Source: Confluentibacter sediminis (GTDB lineage: Bacteria > Bacteroidota > Bacteroidia > Flavobacteriales > Flavobacteriaceae). From it: DNA of 64,000 nt. This document shows, piece after piece, positions 19,215-28,662 of this stretch (the stretch's first letter is position 1; every line of letters starts with the position of its first letter). The DNA lies in NCBI RefSeq assembly GCF_003258355.1, contig NZ_QKPO01000016.1, forward strand, positions 62,001 to 126,000, read 5' to 3'. Position numbers and translations under genes: made by a program. The notes beneath the pieces are model-generated. The model ran no database searches and was not told where the DNA came from. It saw only the letters and a list, made by a program, of their open reading frames with translations.

Positions 19215-20303
19215 ATGGCAAACAAGAGCATACTTAACAAAAAGTCGATGGACTTTTTAGAAACATATTTGAATAATGCCGCTCCAACAGGATACGAATG
19301 GACCGGGCAAAAATTATGGATGGATTATCTAAAACCCTATGTAGATGAATTTATCACAGACACGTATGGCACTGCTGTAGGGGTTATAAATCCGAAAGCT
19401 GAATACAAAGTAGTGATTGAAGGACATGCGGATGAAATTTCATGGTATGTAAACTACATTAGTGATACTGGACAAATTTACGTAATACGAAATGGAGGTA
19501 GCGACCATCAAATTGCACCTAGTAAAGTGGTTAATATCCATACTAAAAAAGGCATTGTAAAAGGTGTTTTTGGTTGGCCTGCTATTCACACTAGAAAAAG
19601 TGGTAATGAAGAAGCTCCGAAACCAGATAACATCTCCATTGACTGCGGATGCAAAACCAAAGAAGAAGTCGAGAAATTAGGAGTGTATGTTGGTTGTGTG
19701 ATTACCTATCCTGATGAATTTCATATTTTAAATGGCGATAAATTTGTATGTCGTGCCCTCGATAACCGTATGGGTGGTTTTATGATTGCTGAAGTAGCCC
19801 GTTTACTTAAAGAGAACAAAAAAACCTTACCTTTTGGATTATATGTTGTAAATGCCGTACAAGAAGAAATAGGCTTGCGTGGTGCCGAAATGATTACACA
19901 ACGCATAAAACCAAACGTTGCGATAGTCACCGATGTAACCCATGATACTTCTACCCCAATGATTGAAAAGAAAGTACAGGGGGATTTAGAAATTGGCAAA
20001 GGGCCCGTTATTGCTTATGCACCCGCTGTACAACAAAAACTCAGGGATTTAATTACAGATACTGCCGAAGCTAAAAACATACCGTTTCAGCGCAATGCCT
20101 TATCAAGAGCCACTGGAACCGATACAGATGCTTTTGCTTATAGCAATGGCGGTGTTGCTTCTGCTTTAATTTCATTGCCGTTACGCTACATGCACACCAC
20201 CGTAGAAATGGTTCACAGAGATGATGTTGAAAACGTTATTAAATTGATTTACGAAAGTCTTTTAAACATCAAGGAAAACGATACCTTTAGCTATTTTGAA
20301 TAG
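19215..20303 (+). CDS. M42 family metallopeptidase
   Basis: 362 aa, a cytoplasmic dinuclear-metal aminopeptidase of the DHH/TET type. Metal and catalytic residues can be followed: GHADEISW (~69), CRALDNRMGG (~182), VQEEIGLRGA (Glu-Glu pair, ~218), VTDVTHDTS and the terminal HTTVEMVH. Members form large oligomers that degrade peptides. It heads a same-strand group with a PLP enzyme and a Nudix gene. Confidence 0.93.
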   Translation: MANKSILNKKSMDFLETYLNNAAPTGYEWTGQKLWMDYLKPYVDEFITDTYGTAVGVINPKAEYKVVIEGHADEISWYVNYISDTGQIYVIRNGGSDHQIAPSKVVNIHTKKGIVKGVFGWPAIHTRKSGNEEAPKPDNISIDCGCKTKEEVEKLGVYVGCVITYPDEFHILNGDKFVCRALDNRMGGFMIAEVARLLKENKKTLPFGLYVVNAVQEEIGLRGAEMITQRIKPNVAIVTDVTHDTSTPMIEKKVQGDLEIGKGPVIAYAPAVQQKLRDLITDTAEAKNIPFQRNALSRATGTDTDAFAYSNGGVASALISLPLRYMHTTVEMVHRDDVENVIKLIYESLLNIKENDTFSYFE

Positions 20304-20335
20304 TTTTTAGAAATAAAATTTAAGTGCTTTCTATG

Positions 20336-21493
20336 GAAAACAAAAAACATGTATTTGATATTCCGGATGATATTGTTTACTTGAATGCTGCCAATTTATC
20401 ACCACTTCCTAATATGACTAGCGAAGCAGGCAAACAGGCCATAGATAGAAAAAGCAGACCATATATCACAAAAATTGATGATTTTTTCAATCCGCTTTTA
20501 GAACTTAAATCCAGCTTCGCCAAACTTATAGATGCCGATGAGCCACTGCGTATTGCAAGTATCCCATCGGCTTCCTATGGCATCGCAACAGTTGCTAATA
20601 ATATAACCTTAAATGCTGGTGATGAAATTTTGCTAATTGGCAACGAATTTCCTAGTAATTATTATTCTTGGAAGCGTTTAGCGGATACATATCATGTCAC
20701 TATAAAAACCGTAAACAAACCAGTATCTAAAGAACACTGCGGTAAACAGTGGAATATAGATATTCTGGATAGTATTACAGACAATACTGCGGTTGTTGCT
20801 ATGGGACACATCCATTGGGCTGATGGCACTTTGTTTCATTTAAAAGCCATAAGAGAAAAAACTCTAAAACATCAGGCACTATTAATTATTGATGGCTCTC
20901 AATCTGTTGGGGCACTTCCCTTTTCTATTAAAGAGATTCAGCCAGATGCGTTAATTTGTGCTGGGTACAAATGGTTGTTTGGACCTTACGCTTGTGGATT
21001 GGCTTATTATGGGCCTTATTTTGACCATGGCATTCCTATAGAAGAAAACTGGTCCAACCGACTTCATAGTCAGAATTTTGCCGGTTTAACGAATTACGAA
21101 GATGACTACAAACCTTATGCTAGTAGATATAATGTAGGTGAAAATGCCAATTTTGTTGCGGTTGATATGCTCAAAACGTCTATAACGCAATTACTGGAAT
21201 GGACACCAGAGGCCATACAAAACTATTGCCTTGATATATCAAAAGATTTTATAGATCCTATAAAACGTTTAGGTTGTCGCATTGAAGATTCAGAATTCAG
21301 AGCCAAACATTTATTTGGCATTGAATTACCCAAACACGCAAATGTTGATGTTTTAAAAACTGAATTTGAAAAAAGAAACGTTTTTGTGTCTTTTAGAGGG
21401 CATTATATTAGAGTGTCTTGCCATTTATTCAACACAAGTAAAGATTTTCAAATACTTTTAGATTGCTTAACCATAGTTCTAAAAACTAATTAG
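20336..21493 (+). CDS. Aminotransferase class V-fold PLP-dependent enzyme
   Basis: About 385 aa. The ATG at 20336 (MENKKHVFDIPDDIVYLNAAN) is preferred over the in-frame start at 20324, since the extra MLSM adds nothing. Fold type I cysteine-desulfurase-like signatures are present: IIDGSQSVGALPF, and the Schiff-base lysine in CAGYKWLFGPYACGLAYYG (~220). Substrate undetermined; selenocysteine-lyase or kynureninase-like activities are possible. The next gene begins immediately after the stop. Confidence 0.85.
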   Translation, partial: ENKKHVFDIPDDIVYLNAANLSPLPNMTSEAGKQAIDRKSRPYITKIDDFFNPLLELKSSFAKLIDADEPLRIASIPSASYGIATVANNITLNAGDEILLIGNEFPSNYYSWKRLADTYHVTIKTVNKPVSKEHCGKQWNIDILDSITDNTAVVAMGHIHWADGTLFHLKAIREKTLKHQALLIIDGSQSVGALPFSIKEIQPDALICAGYKWLFGPYACGLAYYGPYFDHGIPIEENWSNRLHSQNFAGLTNYEDDYKPYASRYNVGENANFVAVDMLKTSITQLLEWTPEAIQNYCLDISKDFIDPIKRLGCRIEDSEFRAKHLFGIELPKHANVDVLKTEFEKRNVFVSFRGHYIRVSCHLFNTSKDFQILLDCLTIVLKTN

Positions 21494-22042
21494 ATGGATG
21501 AGTATATAGATGTTGCAGATGCTTCAGGAAACTTAATAGGTGTTTCGGAATTAAAATCCGTTATACATCAAAAAGGACTTTACCACCACACGGCACATAT
21601 TTGGCTTTATACAAAAAATGGCGAGATATTATTATCCCAACGCTCTGCTTTAAAAAGTGTTTGTCCGCTTATGTGGGACGTCTCAGTTGCCGGCCATGTA
21701 GATGCTGGCGAGTCCATAACAAATGGAGCGCTTCGTGAAATGCGTGAAGAAATTGGTTTAAGCTTGTTAGAAACAGACTTAACAAAAATTGGTGTGTTTG
21801 AGTGTTTTCAAAGCTATGATTCTGGAATTATTGATAATGAATTCCATCATACTTTTATGGCTGAACTTACTGTACCTCTATCTCAATTAAAACCTCAAAT
21901 TGAAGAAGTCGCAGCATTAAAACTGGTATCCTTTACAGAATTTGAAAGTTTATTAGAACATAGTGAGGTTAATGGGCACTTTGTCGCGAGCAATAGATAC
22001 TATTATGAAATAATTTTGAAAAATATTGAAAACGTTATATAA
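21494..22042 (+). CDS. Nudix hydrolase, IPP-isomerase-like
   Basis: 182 aa. A perfect Nudix box runs from the G of GHVDAGE to the end of REMREEIGL (~75-97), fitting GX5EX7REUXEEXGU. The N-terminal VADASGNLIGV and HTAHIWLYTKNGEILLSQRS resemble the YfcD/IDI-type Nudix enzymes. It may cleave a nucleotide-linked substrate. Its ATG directly abuts the TAG of the PLP enzyme, so the two are translationally coupled. Confidence 0.87.
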   Translation: MDEYIDVADASGNLIGVSELKSVIHQKGLYHHTAHIWLYTKNGEILLSQRSALKSVCPLMWDVSVAGHVDAGESITNGALREMREEIGLSLLETDLTKIGVFECFQSYDSGIIDNEFHHTFMAELTVPLSQLKPQIEEVAALKLVSFTEFESLLEHSEVNGHFVASNRYYYEIILKNIENVI

Positions 22043-22077
22043 TTTAAGGTTAAATAAATCTTAACGGCTTAGTCGCT

Positions 22078-22113
22078 AAGTCCTAAATTGATTTTTAGGA
22101 CTTTTTCTTTATT
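22078..22113 (+). terminator. Terminator of the M42-PLP-Nudix group, overlapping the end of hisS
   Basis: AAGTCCTAAA, loop TTGATT, TTTAGGACTT (22078-22103), then TTTCTTTATTT. The right arm contains the hisS stop codon on the opposite strand, so the same bases serve both converging genes. Confidence 0.7.
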
Positions 22114-23474
22114 TCTAAAATCAAATCTTGAAGCGACAGTTTAAACTGCTCTCCAGAAATCATATTCTTAAGGGAATAGCTATTAGAATTCATTTCCTCC
22201 TCACCAATAATGACCACAAATGGAATCGCGCGTTTGTCAGCATGATTCATTTGTTTTTTCATTTTAGCGGCTTCTGGATATAACTCCGCATGAATGCCTG
22301 CTAAACGCATTTGTTTAATAGCTTTTAAACTAAACAACGCCTCTTTATCTCCAAAATTTATAAAGAGAACTTCTACGTTTTTAGTAACGGTTTCTGGAAA
22401 CAAACCTAATTCTTCTAAAACTAAATAAATGCGATCTAAACCAAAACTAATACCAACGCCGCTCACATTGTTCAATCCAAAAATACCGGTTAGGTCGTCA
22501 TAACGTCCGCCACCGCCGATGGAGCCCATTTGTACTTGTTTGGGTGCCGCCACTTCAAAAATAGCCCCTGTATAATAATTTAATCCGCGAGCCAACGTCA
22601 CATCGAGTTGTAAGGTTGCTGTTGTTAAACCCAATTCTGTAATAGCTGAATTTATAAACGCTAATTCTTCCATCCCTTTTTTACCTTCTTCGGAAGTTGA
22701 TAATATGGATTTTAATGACTCTATTTGCGATTCAAAAGAACCTGACAAGGTAAATAAGGGTTGTAATTTTGAAATCCCTGCTTCTAAAATACCTTTCCCT
22801 AGCATTTCTTCTTTCACCTTGGCCTCTCCTATTTTATCGAGCTTATCTAAGGCAACCGTAAAATCGATTAATTTATCGGAAGCACCAATCACCTCAGCAA
22901 TACCAGACAAAATTTTACGATTATTTATTTTTATGGTAACACCTTCCAGTTTTAAAGCTGAAAACACGGTATCATATAATTGAATAAACTCGACCTCTTG
23001 CCATAACGAATCACTTCCAACCACATCGGCATCACATTGGTAAAACTCTCTAAAACGCCCCTTTTGTGGTCTGTCGGCACGCCAAACAGGTTGTATTTGG
23101 TAACGTTTGAATGGAAATTCAATCTCGTTTTGGTGTTGTACGACGTAGCGTGCAAATGGAACGGTTAGGTCATAACGTAGGGCTTTTTCTGAGATATTTT
23201 TGGTTAATAGTTGGTAGTTGTTGGTTGTTAGTTGTTCTTGAGGAATCTTATCCAAATAATCCCCAGAATTCAAAATCTTAAAAATCAGTCTATCCCCTTC
23301 ATCACCATATTTTCCCATTAAAGTCTCCGAGTTTTCAAAACTTGGGGTTTCAATAGGTTGAAATCCGAAGGTTTCAAACACGCCACGAATGGTATTAAAA
23401 ATATAATTGCGTTTTGCTACTTGTTCTGGATTAAAATCTCTGGTTCCTTTTGGGATGCTTGGTTTTTGAGCCAT
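22095..23474 (-). CDS. hisS: Histidine--tRNA ligase
   Basis: 459 aa, class II synthetase. It begins [18 protein letters not shown] (motif 1 follows), has [15 protein letters not shown] and [19 protein letters not shown] (motif 2), the HisA boxes [15 protein letters not shown] and GGGGRYDDL, and [16 protein letters not shown] (motif 3), then a C-terminal anticodon-binding domain. A variable loop before motif 2 is encoded by low-complexity DNA (23200-23237; [13 protein letters not shown]). A -7-like box (TATTTTTG, minus strand, 23519-23526) lies ~45 nt upstream of the start. Confidence 0.97.
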   Translation of the reverse strand: MAQKPSIPKGTRDFNPEQVAKRNYIFNTIRGVFETFGFQPIETPSFENSETLMGKYGDEGDRLIFKILNSGDYLDKIPQEQLTTNNYQLLTKNISEKALRYDLTVPFARYVVQHQNEIEFPFKRYQIQPVWRADRPQKGRFREFYQCDADVVGSDSLWQEVEFIQLYDTVFSALKLEGVTIKINNRKILSGIAEVIGASDKLIDFTVALDKLDKIGEAKVKEEMLGKGILEAGISKLQPLFTLSGSFESQIESLKSILSTSEEGKKGMEELAFINSAITELGLTTATLQLDVTLARGLNYYTGAIFEVAAPKQVQMGSIGGGGRYDDLTGIFGLNNVSGVGISFGLDRIYLVLEELGLFPETVTKNVEVLFINFGDKEALFSLKAIKQMRLAGIHAELYPEAAKMKKQMNHADKRAIPFVVIIGEEEMNSNSYSLKNMISGEQFKLSLQDLILEIKKKS

Positions 23475-23538
23475 TTATATAAAATGTAATTTAAAATAAT
23501 CTAATTCTCGAATGAGAACAAAAATAAAGAATTATCAA

Positions 23539-23643
23539 CGTCAGTTCGAGTTTTTTCTAAAAGAAAAAGTATCGAGAACTTATTTATATTTAAATATTGA
23601 CTTCTCAATACAGTTTTGATTGAAATCGAAATTCGGAGTAACA
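23539..23643. repeat. Degenerate nested palindromic intergenic repeat
   Basis: CGTCAGTTCGAG (23539-23550) is poorly answered by the decayed ATTCGGAGTAACA (23631-23643). Inside it GTATCGAGAA pairs with TTCTCAATAC (one mismatch), and a small TTTTTTCTAAAAGAAAAA hairpin lies on the left. I recognise this as the style of a dispersed flavobacterial repeat; the copy looks old. It lies between hisS and the DUF6495-like gene. Confidence 0.5.
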
Positions 23644-23647
23644 AAAA

Positions 23648-24115
23648 TTAATTTATCAACTTATCAAAAAATTGAAACAAATCGCCTTTGGTAATTACGG
23701 CTCCTTGTTCAATAAGTTTGAATTTATCAAGATTTTTATCCGCACTGTACTCTTTTTTAGCTTGCAAAAACTCCACATCGTCATTCATTAAATTCTCCCG
23801 CAACCAATTATACCCTTCGGTTGTGGTAATGTCATTATCATTTTTGATTTTTACGCCAATAACATGCATATTAGTATCGTTCAAACGAAACAAATGCATT
23901 TGGTTGGGCGATATATGTTCTAAATATTTTGCAGCGTTTAAAGCACCTTCCCAAATTAAATCACTAAAAACATCCAGTTCTATTTCCGCTAGTTCTGGTT
24001 TGTTTGCTTTTAAATTTGCCCACTCATCTGCAGTAACAGATTGGGTTGCCAAAAAATTAATGAATTCTTGGTGTAATTCTTCAAATTGTTCTTTAGTAAG
24101 TCTTGTATACTTCAT
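23648..24115 (-). CDS. DUF6495-like conserved protein
   Basis: 155 aa, cytoplasmic, no signal or membrane segment. It has MKYTRLTKEQFEELHQEFIN at the start and DEWANLKANKPELAE, typical of a Bacteroidota-only family that I associate with DUF6495 and with this position beside rplI; the assignment is from memory of the family and is moderate. The N-terminus is helical and acidic. Function unknown. It lies downstream of rplI but beyond a terminator. Confidence 0.65.
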   Translation of the reverse strand: MKYTRLTKEQFEELHQEFINFLATQSVTADEWANLKANKPELAEIELDVFSDLIWEGALNAAKYLEHISPNQMHLFRLNDTNMHVIGVKIKNDNDITTTEGYNWLRENLMNDDVEFLQAKKEYSADKNLDKFKLIEQGAVITKGDLFQFFDKLIN

Positions 24116-24132
24116 AAAAAATATAATTTTTC

Positions 24133-24164
24133 AAAAAAAAAGCCCCAACAAATGTGTTGAGGCT
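24133..24164 (-). terminator. Terminator of the rpsF-rpsR-rplI operon
   Basis: Read on the minus strand: AGCCTCAACA, loop, TGTTGGGGCT (one mismatch), then nine T's. It lies 22 nt past the rplI stop. Confidence 0.8.
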
Positions 24165-24185
24165 CATAATATGTGTTAAAAAAGA

Positions 24186-24632
24186 TTAGTTTGCTTGCGC
24201 AACAACCTCAAATTCTAAATCTACAGTTACAGCTCTGTGCAAACGTACTACAGCAGTGTATTTACCAGTACGTTTTACAGTGGTTACGGTAATGAATTTT
24301 TTATCGATTGAGTGACCTTCTTTTTCTAAAGCTTCTGCAATATCAATGTTGCCAACAGATCCAAATAATTTGTCACCTGAACCAGCTTTTGCAGCTATTT
24401 TAATGTCTAACGCTTTTAAAGCCTCAGCAACTTTAGTAGCCTCATCAACGATTTTCTTTTCTTTATAAGCTCTTTGCTTTAAGTTTTCTGCCAATACTTT
24501 TTTAGCAGAAGCTGTTGCCATAACAGCATGTCCTTGAGGAATTAAAAAGTTTCTACCATAACCGTTCTTAACTGTTACAACATCGTCTTTAAATCCTAAA
24601 TTTTCAACGTCTTGTTTTAATATAAGTTCCAT
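24186..24632 (-). CDS. rplI: 50S ribosomal protein L9
   Basis: 148 aa, normal length. The N-terminal domain MELILKQDVENLGFKDDVV with VKNGYGRNFLIPQGHA is the L9 signature, followed by the long helix and the C-terminal domain. It binds 23S rRNA at the base of the L1 stalk. Last gene of the rpsF-rpsR-rplI operon, 14 nt after rpsR. Confidence 0.98.
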   Translation of the reverse strand: MELILKQDVENLGFKDDVVTVKNGYGRNFLIPQGHAVMATASAKKVLAENLKQRAYKEKKIVDEATKVAEALKALDIKIAAKAGSGDKLFGSVGNIDIAEALEKEGHSIDKKFITVTTVKRTGKYTAVVRLHRAVTVDLEFEVVAQAN

Positions 24633-24646
24633 TGTTATCGGTATTT

Positions 24647-24946
24647 TTATTTTAATAAATCTGCTACGTAAGGCATTAAAGCTAAGTGACGGGCTCTTTT
24701 TACAGCTACAGCTACTTTTCTTTGGTACTTTAACGAAGTTCCTGTTAAACGTCTTGGTAAAATTTTACCTTGCTCGTTTATAAATCTCATTAAAAAATCT
24801 GGATCTTTATAATCAACATATTTGATTCCAGTCTTTTGAAACATACAATACTTTTTAGTCTTGTTTGTATCGATATTAAGCGGAGTTAAATATCTAATTT
24901 CTCCGTCTTTTTTTCCTTTAGATTGTTGTTCTATAGATGTTGACAT
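24647..24946 (-). CDS. rpsR: 30S ribosomal protein S18
   Basis: 99 aa. The core [21 protein letters not shown] and [20 protein letters not shown] are standard S18. A ~20-residue N-terminal extension rich in Gln/Ser/Lys precedes it, as is usual in Bacteroidota. It lies 2 nt behind rpsF. S18 sits on the platform next to S6, its partner in the same operon. Confidence 0.98.
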   Translation of the reverse strand: MSTSIEQQSKGKKDGEIRYLTPLNIDTNKTKKYCMFQKTGIKYVDYKDPDFLMRFINEQGKILPRRLTGTSLKYQRKVAVAVKRARHLALMPYVADLLK

Positions 24947-24948
24947 AA

Positions 24949-25287
24949 TTAAGCTTTTTGTTTAAGTTTATCTCGTCTTCTCTGTGCCCAAGAAACAGCA
25001 TGTTTATCTAACGCTACCGTTAAATAACGCATAAAACGCTCATCACGTCTAAACTCTACTTCTAATTGACCTATTACCTCACCGGCAACAGTGTACTCAA
25101 ATAAGTGATAAAAACCACTTTTTTTGTTTTGAATTGGATAAGCTAACTTTTTAAGCCCCCAATCTTCTTTTGATACCATCTTAGCGCCGTTAGAAACAAG
25201 AAAATCTTCGTATTTCTGTACTGTCTCCTTTATCTGGTCTTCAGATAAAACGGGATTTAAGATGAAAACAGTTTCATAATGATTCAT
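24949..25287 (-). CDS. rpsF: 30S ribosomal protein S6
   Basis: 112 aa from the ATG at 25287 ([20 protein letters not shown]), the usual S6 start. An in-frame ATG at 25320 would add eleven residues encoded by the leader and overlap the -7 box, so it is rejected. Typical S6 features: [14 protein letters not shown] near the end, and [15 protein letters not shown]. It leads the S6-S18-L9 operon. Confidence 0.97.
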   Translation of the reverse strand: MNHYETVFILNPVLSEDQIKETVQKYEDFLVSNGAKMVSKEDWGLKKLAYPIQNKKSGFYHLFEYTVAGEVIGQLEVEFRRDERFMRYLTVALDKHAVSWAQRRRDKLKQKA

Positions 25288-25317
25288 AAAAAATATATTA
25301 TTGTTAATAAATGGGTG

Positions 25318-25348
25318 CAAAAATAGTTATTATCTACATATAAAACAA
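25318..25348 (-). promoter_or_regulatory. Predicted promoter of the rpsF operon
   Basis: On the minus strand TATTTTTG (25325-25318) is a full TAnnTTTG match. TTG (25348-25346) lies 20 nt upstream, within a TTTTTGTTG stretch. The rpsF ATG is 30 nt downstream of the -7 box. Confidence 0.55.
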
Positions 25349-25482
25349 CAAAAATAATAGTATATTTGATAAGGGATTAAAATGTTAAAAAAAAGTTAAA
25401 TTAAACAGTTTAACGATGTTTTTTGGTTTTTAGCCGAATTTTTCGTACTATTGTCGATATCTTAACCGAAATATTAAATGTT

Positions 25483-26178
25483 ATGACTTTAAACTGTGTA
25501 GTAGTAGACGACTCAGCGATACAAAGACTCTCGATTGTTAAGCTTGTAGAGAATCATCCAAATCTCAACTTAATAGCAGAGTACAGTAGTGCTTTAGAAA
25601 CTAAAAATGGTTTAAATACGCATCAAGTGGACTTAATCTTTTTAGACATTGAAATGCCCGTGCTAAATGGATTTGAACTTTTAGACGTATTAAACAACAA
25701 ACCCCAAATCATCTTTGTAACTGGTAAAACGGAATATGCTTTCAAAGCATTTAATTATGATGCTACCGATTACTTGCATAAACCCATAACGAGAGAACGT
25801 TTTAATGTTGCTGTAGAAAAAGCTTTAGAGCAGCATAAACTGATACTAGACTTTAATGAAGAAGAAGGTGAACACATCTTTGTTAAGAGTAACCTCAAAA
25901 AACGTAAAGTTTATATTAAAGACATCAAATGGATTGAAGCTCTTGGCGATTATGTTAAATTAGTGACCGAAGACAGTAGTCTTGTGGTACTTTCAACCAT
26001 GAAATCTTTTGAATCTGAATTGCCTGAAGGTAAGTTTTTAAGAATCCACAAATCATATATTGTTAATCTGGATAAGATTGATAGATTTAATAGCAAAAAT
26101 GTTGAAGTTGGTGCTTACGAAATTCCTTTAAGCAGAAATAAAAAGACTCAACTTGTTGATGCTTTAAATAATATCTAG
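25483..26178 (+). CDS. LytTR family DNA-binding response regulator
   Basis: 231 aa from the ATG at 25483 (MTLNCVVVDDSAIQR). The receiver domain has the acidic pair DD (~9-10), the phosphorylation Asp in LIFLDIEMPVLNG (Asp55), Thr in IFVTGKTEYA, and Lys in YLHKPITRERF. The C-terminal LytTR domain (~130-231) has EALGDYVKL and RIHKSYIVNLDKID. An in-frame ATG at 25423 would add 20 residues before the receiver and is unlikely. It has no adjacent kinase, so the partner must be elsewhere. Convergent with priA. Confidence 0.92.
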   Translation: MTLNCVVVDDSAIQRLSIVKLVENHPNLNLIAEYSSALETKNGLNTHQVDLIFLDIEMPVLNGFELLDVLNNKPQIIFVTGKTEYAFKAFNYDATDYLHKPITRERFNVAVEKALEQHKLILDFNEEEGEHIFVKSNLKKRKVYIKDIKWIEALGDYVKLVTEDSSLVVLSTMKSFESELPEGKFLRIHKSYIVNLDKIDRFNSKNVEVGAYEIPLSRNKKTQLVDALNNI

Positions 26179-26206
26179 AAGTTTACTTCTATCGAGATAA
26201 GTTTCA

Positions 26207-28660
26207 CTAAAAGTTGTCAACATTTAAGATTAACTTAACTGATCGAAAATCTTTAATACTTAAGAAGCTGTTATTAACTTTGATAATAGCTTCTTTTGTT
26301 TTTGATAAGGACTGTTTTTTGGGAATTTTTATCAATATATTTTTATAAAACTGATTTCGTATTCTAGCCACTGGTGGCGATTCTGGCCCTAACACATGAT
26401 CTTCAAATACTTGACGTAATGATTTTGCCAACCAAATGGATGCCGTATCTACTTTTGTATAATCTTTATGTTTTAAGGTTATTTTAATCTGCTTGTAAAC
26501 AGGTGGGTATTTAAAATTATGCCTATCGTTCATTTGCTCATTAAACATTCCCATATAATCATTATTGGAAACTTGCTGTAGAATGGCATGATACGGATTA
26601 TAGGTTTGAATTAGTACCTTCCCCCTAACATCGGTGCGCCCTGCCCTACCTGCTACTTGTAATATGAGCTGAAAACTGCGCTCGTGGGCCCTAAAATCTG
26701 GAAAGTTCAATAAATTATCGGCATTCATAACGGCCACTAACTTAACATTTCTAAAATCCAAACCTTTAGTAAGCATTTGAGTTCCCACTAAAATATCAAT
26801 TTCCAATTGTTCAAAAGCTGTAATTATTTTTTCGTAACCATATTTACCCCGCGTCGTATCCAAATCCATTCTGGCTACTTTATAATCTGGAAATAAACTT
26901 TTAACTTCTTCTTCAATTTGCTCGGTTCCAAAGCCTTTACTATCCAATTCAGGACTTCCGCAAGCCATACAATTTTTAGGCATAGCCATAACATAACCAC
27001 AATAATGGCAACGTAATTGATCTCTATACTGATGATAGGTTAAACTCACATCACAATTCGGACATTGGGGCGCATGGCCACAGGTATGACATTCTACAAT
27101 AGGTGAAAAGCCCCTTCTGTTTTGAAATAATATAATTTGGTGACCATCTTTCAAAGCATCGGTCATTTCCTCTATCAATCTATCGCTAAAATGACCTTTC
27201 ATTAATTTCCGCTTCTGCTTATCCTTAATATCTACCAATTCAATATCAGGCATCAATACATTATTATAACGCTGATTAATTTCAACCAAGCCGTATTTAT
27301 GTTGTTGTGCGTTGTAGTAACTCTCTAAACTAGGCGTAGCAGAACCCAATAATGTTTTTGCTTTATGGATATTCGCTAGAACAATGGCCGTATCCCGTGC
27401 ATGATACCTTGGTGCCGGATCAAATTGTTTGAATGATTGCTCATGTTCTTCATCCACAATAATGAGTCCTAAATTATTAAATGGTAAAAATATAGACGAA
27501 CGCGCTCCAAGAATTATTTGTGCTTTGGCAGCATTTTTCAATACATGATTCCAAACCTCAACACGTTCGTGAGTGGAATATCTGGAATGAAAAACAGAAA
27601 CCTGTTCGCCAAAATAATGTTGCAAACGTGTTATTAGTTGGGTTGTCAAAGCTATTTCAGGTAATAAATACAATACTTGTTTCCCTTTATTTAACACATC
27701 TTCCATGAGTTTAACATAGACTTCTGTTTTTCCCGAAGATGTGACCCCATGCAACAACGTTACATTTTGAGTCGTAAAAGAATCCTCTATGTCCGATAAA
27801 GCGATAGACTGATGTTCATTTAAATTTTTTGAATCTTCATGAGCCTCACCTGAATATTGAATACGATCTGTTTGAATATGATAATCTTCAAGGATACCTT
27901 TATCTATCAATGATTTAATAATCGCTGGTGAAGCATCACTTTCCGTAGATAAATCTGATACCTTCACAGGCTTTTTGGTCTTAGCTGAAATTGAAAACAA
28001 CGTCATAATCACTTGTCGCTGTTTTGGGGCTTTAGTTAAATCATTCAACAATGTATTCAATGCCTCTTCTGAAGTAAAGTTGATATGCAGTTTGACATAA
28101 CGCACCAATTTAGGAATATACTTTTCATATAGTTCTTCATCTATTTGAATAGCATTTTTTTCTAACAATCTATTAATTACAGGAAGTACATTTTTTTTAT
28201 CAAGTATATTAACAATATCATGGATTTTTAATGAGGATTGATGATGTAAGGCTTCATAAACCAGAAATTCATCATCCTTTAAAGTAGACTCATCAATGTC
28301 TTTGATATTATTTTTGCTAATGATGGTTTCACTTTCCAAAATAAAAGCACTTGGCAATGCGGCACGCATCACATCGCCTAGCGTACACATATAGTAATTG
28401 GCTATCCAATGCCATAATTGAAGTTGTTTTTCGTTCACAACAGGTGAATCATCTAAAATTTGATGAATGTCCTTTGCTTCATAAACCGTTGGTTGTTCAT
28501 GATGAATTCTATAAACAATTCCTGTGTAAATTTTAGATTTTCCAAAAGGAACCGATACCCGCATGCCTATTTTCAAGAAATCAGCTTCTGCTTTTGTAAT
28601 ACGGTAAGTAAACAATTTTTGAAGCGGAATGGGAATGATGACATCTATAAAATTCAGCAT
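26207..28660 (-). CDS. priA: Primosomal protein N' (replication restart helicase PriA)
   Basis: 817 aa. Domains in order: the 3'-DNA-binding domain (from MLNFIDVIIPIPLQKLFTYRI), a winged-helix section, Walker A GVTSSGKTEVYVKL (~308), DEEH motif IVDEEHEQSFKQ, and a zinc domain with four CxxC-type pairs (CHTCGHAPQCPNC, then CHYCG and CMACG, about 525-570). Motif VI is VAGRAGRTDVRGK. It reloads the replicative helicase at stalled forks. It is 2 nt downstream of the YihY/BrkB gene. Confidence 0.97.
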   Translation of the reverse strand: MLNFIDVIIPIPLQKLFTYRITKAEADFLKIGMRVSVPFGKSKIYTGIVYRIHHEQPTVYEAKDIHQILDDSPVVNEKQLQLWHWIANYYMCTLGDVMRAALPSAFILESETIISKNNIKDIDESTLKDDEFLVYEALHHQSSLKIHDIVNILDKKNVLPVINRLLEKNAIQIDEELYEKYIPKLVRYVKLHINFTSEEALNTLLNDLTKAPKQRQVIMTLFSISAKTKKPVKVSDLSTESDASPAIIKSLIDKGILEDYHIQTDRIQYSGEAHEDSKNLNEHQSIALSDIEDSFTTQNVTLLHGVTSSGKTEVYVKLMEDVLNKGKQVLYLLPEIALTTQLITRLQHYFGEQVSVFHSRYSTHERVEVWNHVLKNAAKAQIILGARSSIFLPFNNLGLIIVDEEHEQSFKQFDPAPRYHARDTAIVLANIHKAKTLLGSATPSLESYYNAQQHKYGLVEINQRYNNVLMPDIELVDIKDKQKRKLMKGHFSDRLIEEMTDALKDGHQIILFQNRRGFSPIVECHTCGHAPQCPNCDVSLTYHQYRDQLRCHYCGYVMAMPKNCMACGSPELDSKGFGTEQIEEEVKSLFPDYKVARMDLDTTRGKYGYEKIITAFEQLEIDILVGTQMLTKGLDFRNVKLVAVMNADNLLNFPDFRAHERSFQLILQVAGRAGRTDVRGKVLIQTYNPYHAILQQVSNNDYMGMFNEQMNDRHNFKYPPVYKQIKITLKHKDYTKVDTASIWLAKSLRQVFEDHVLGPESPPVARIRNQFYKNILIKIPKKQSLSKTKEAIIKVNNSFLSIKDFRSVKLILNVDNF

Positions 28661-28662
28661 AA

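Noticed and set aside
19060-19260. 66-codon open frame overlapping the DUF4294 gene and the start of the M42 peptidase
   Set aside because: Overlaps two well-supported genes and shows no family character.
23475-23647. Possible tRNA or small RNA gene in the gap after hisS
   Set aside because: No cloverleaf or CCA end; the fold is explained by the decayed palindromic repeat.
23688-24179. 163-codon open frame on the plus strand
   Set aside because: Lies antisense to the DUF6495-like gene, has no family character, and runs through the rplI terminator.
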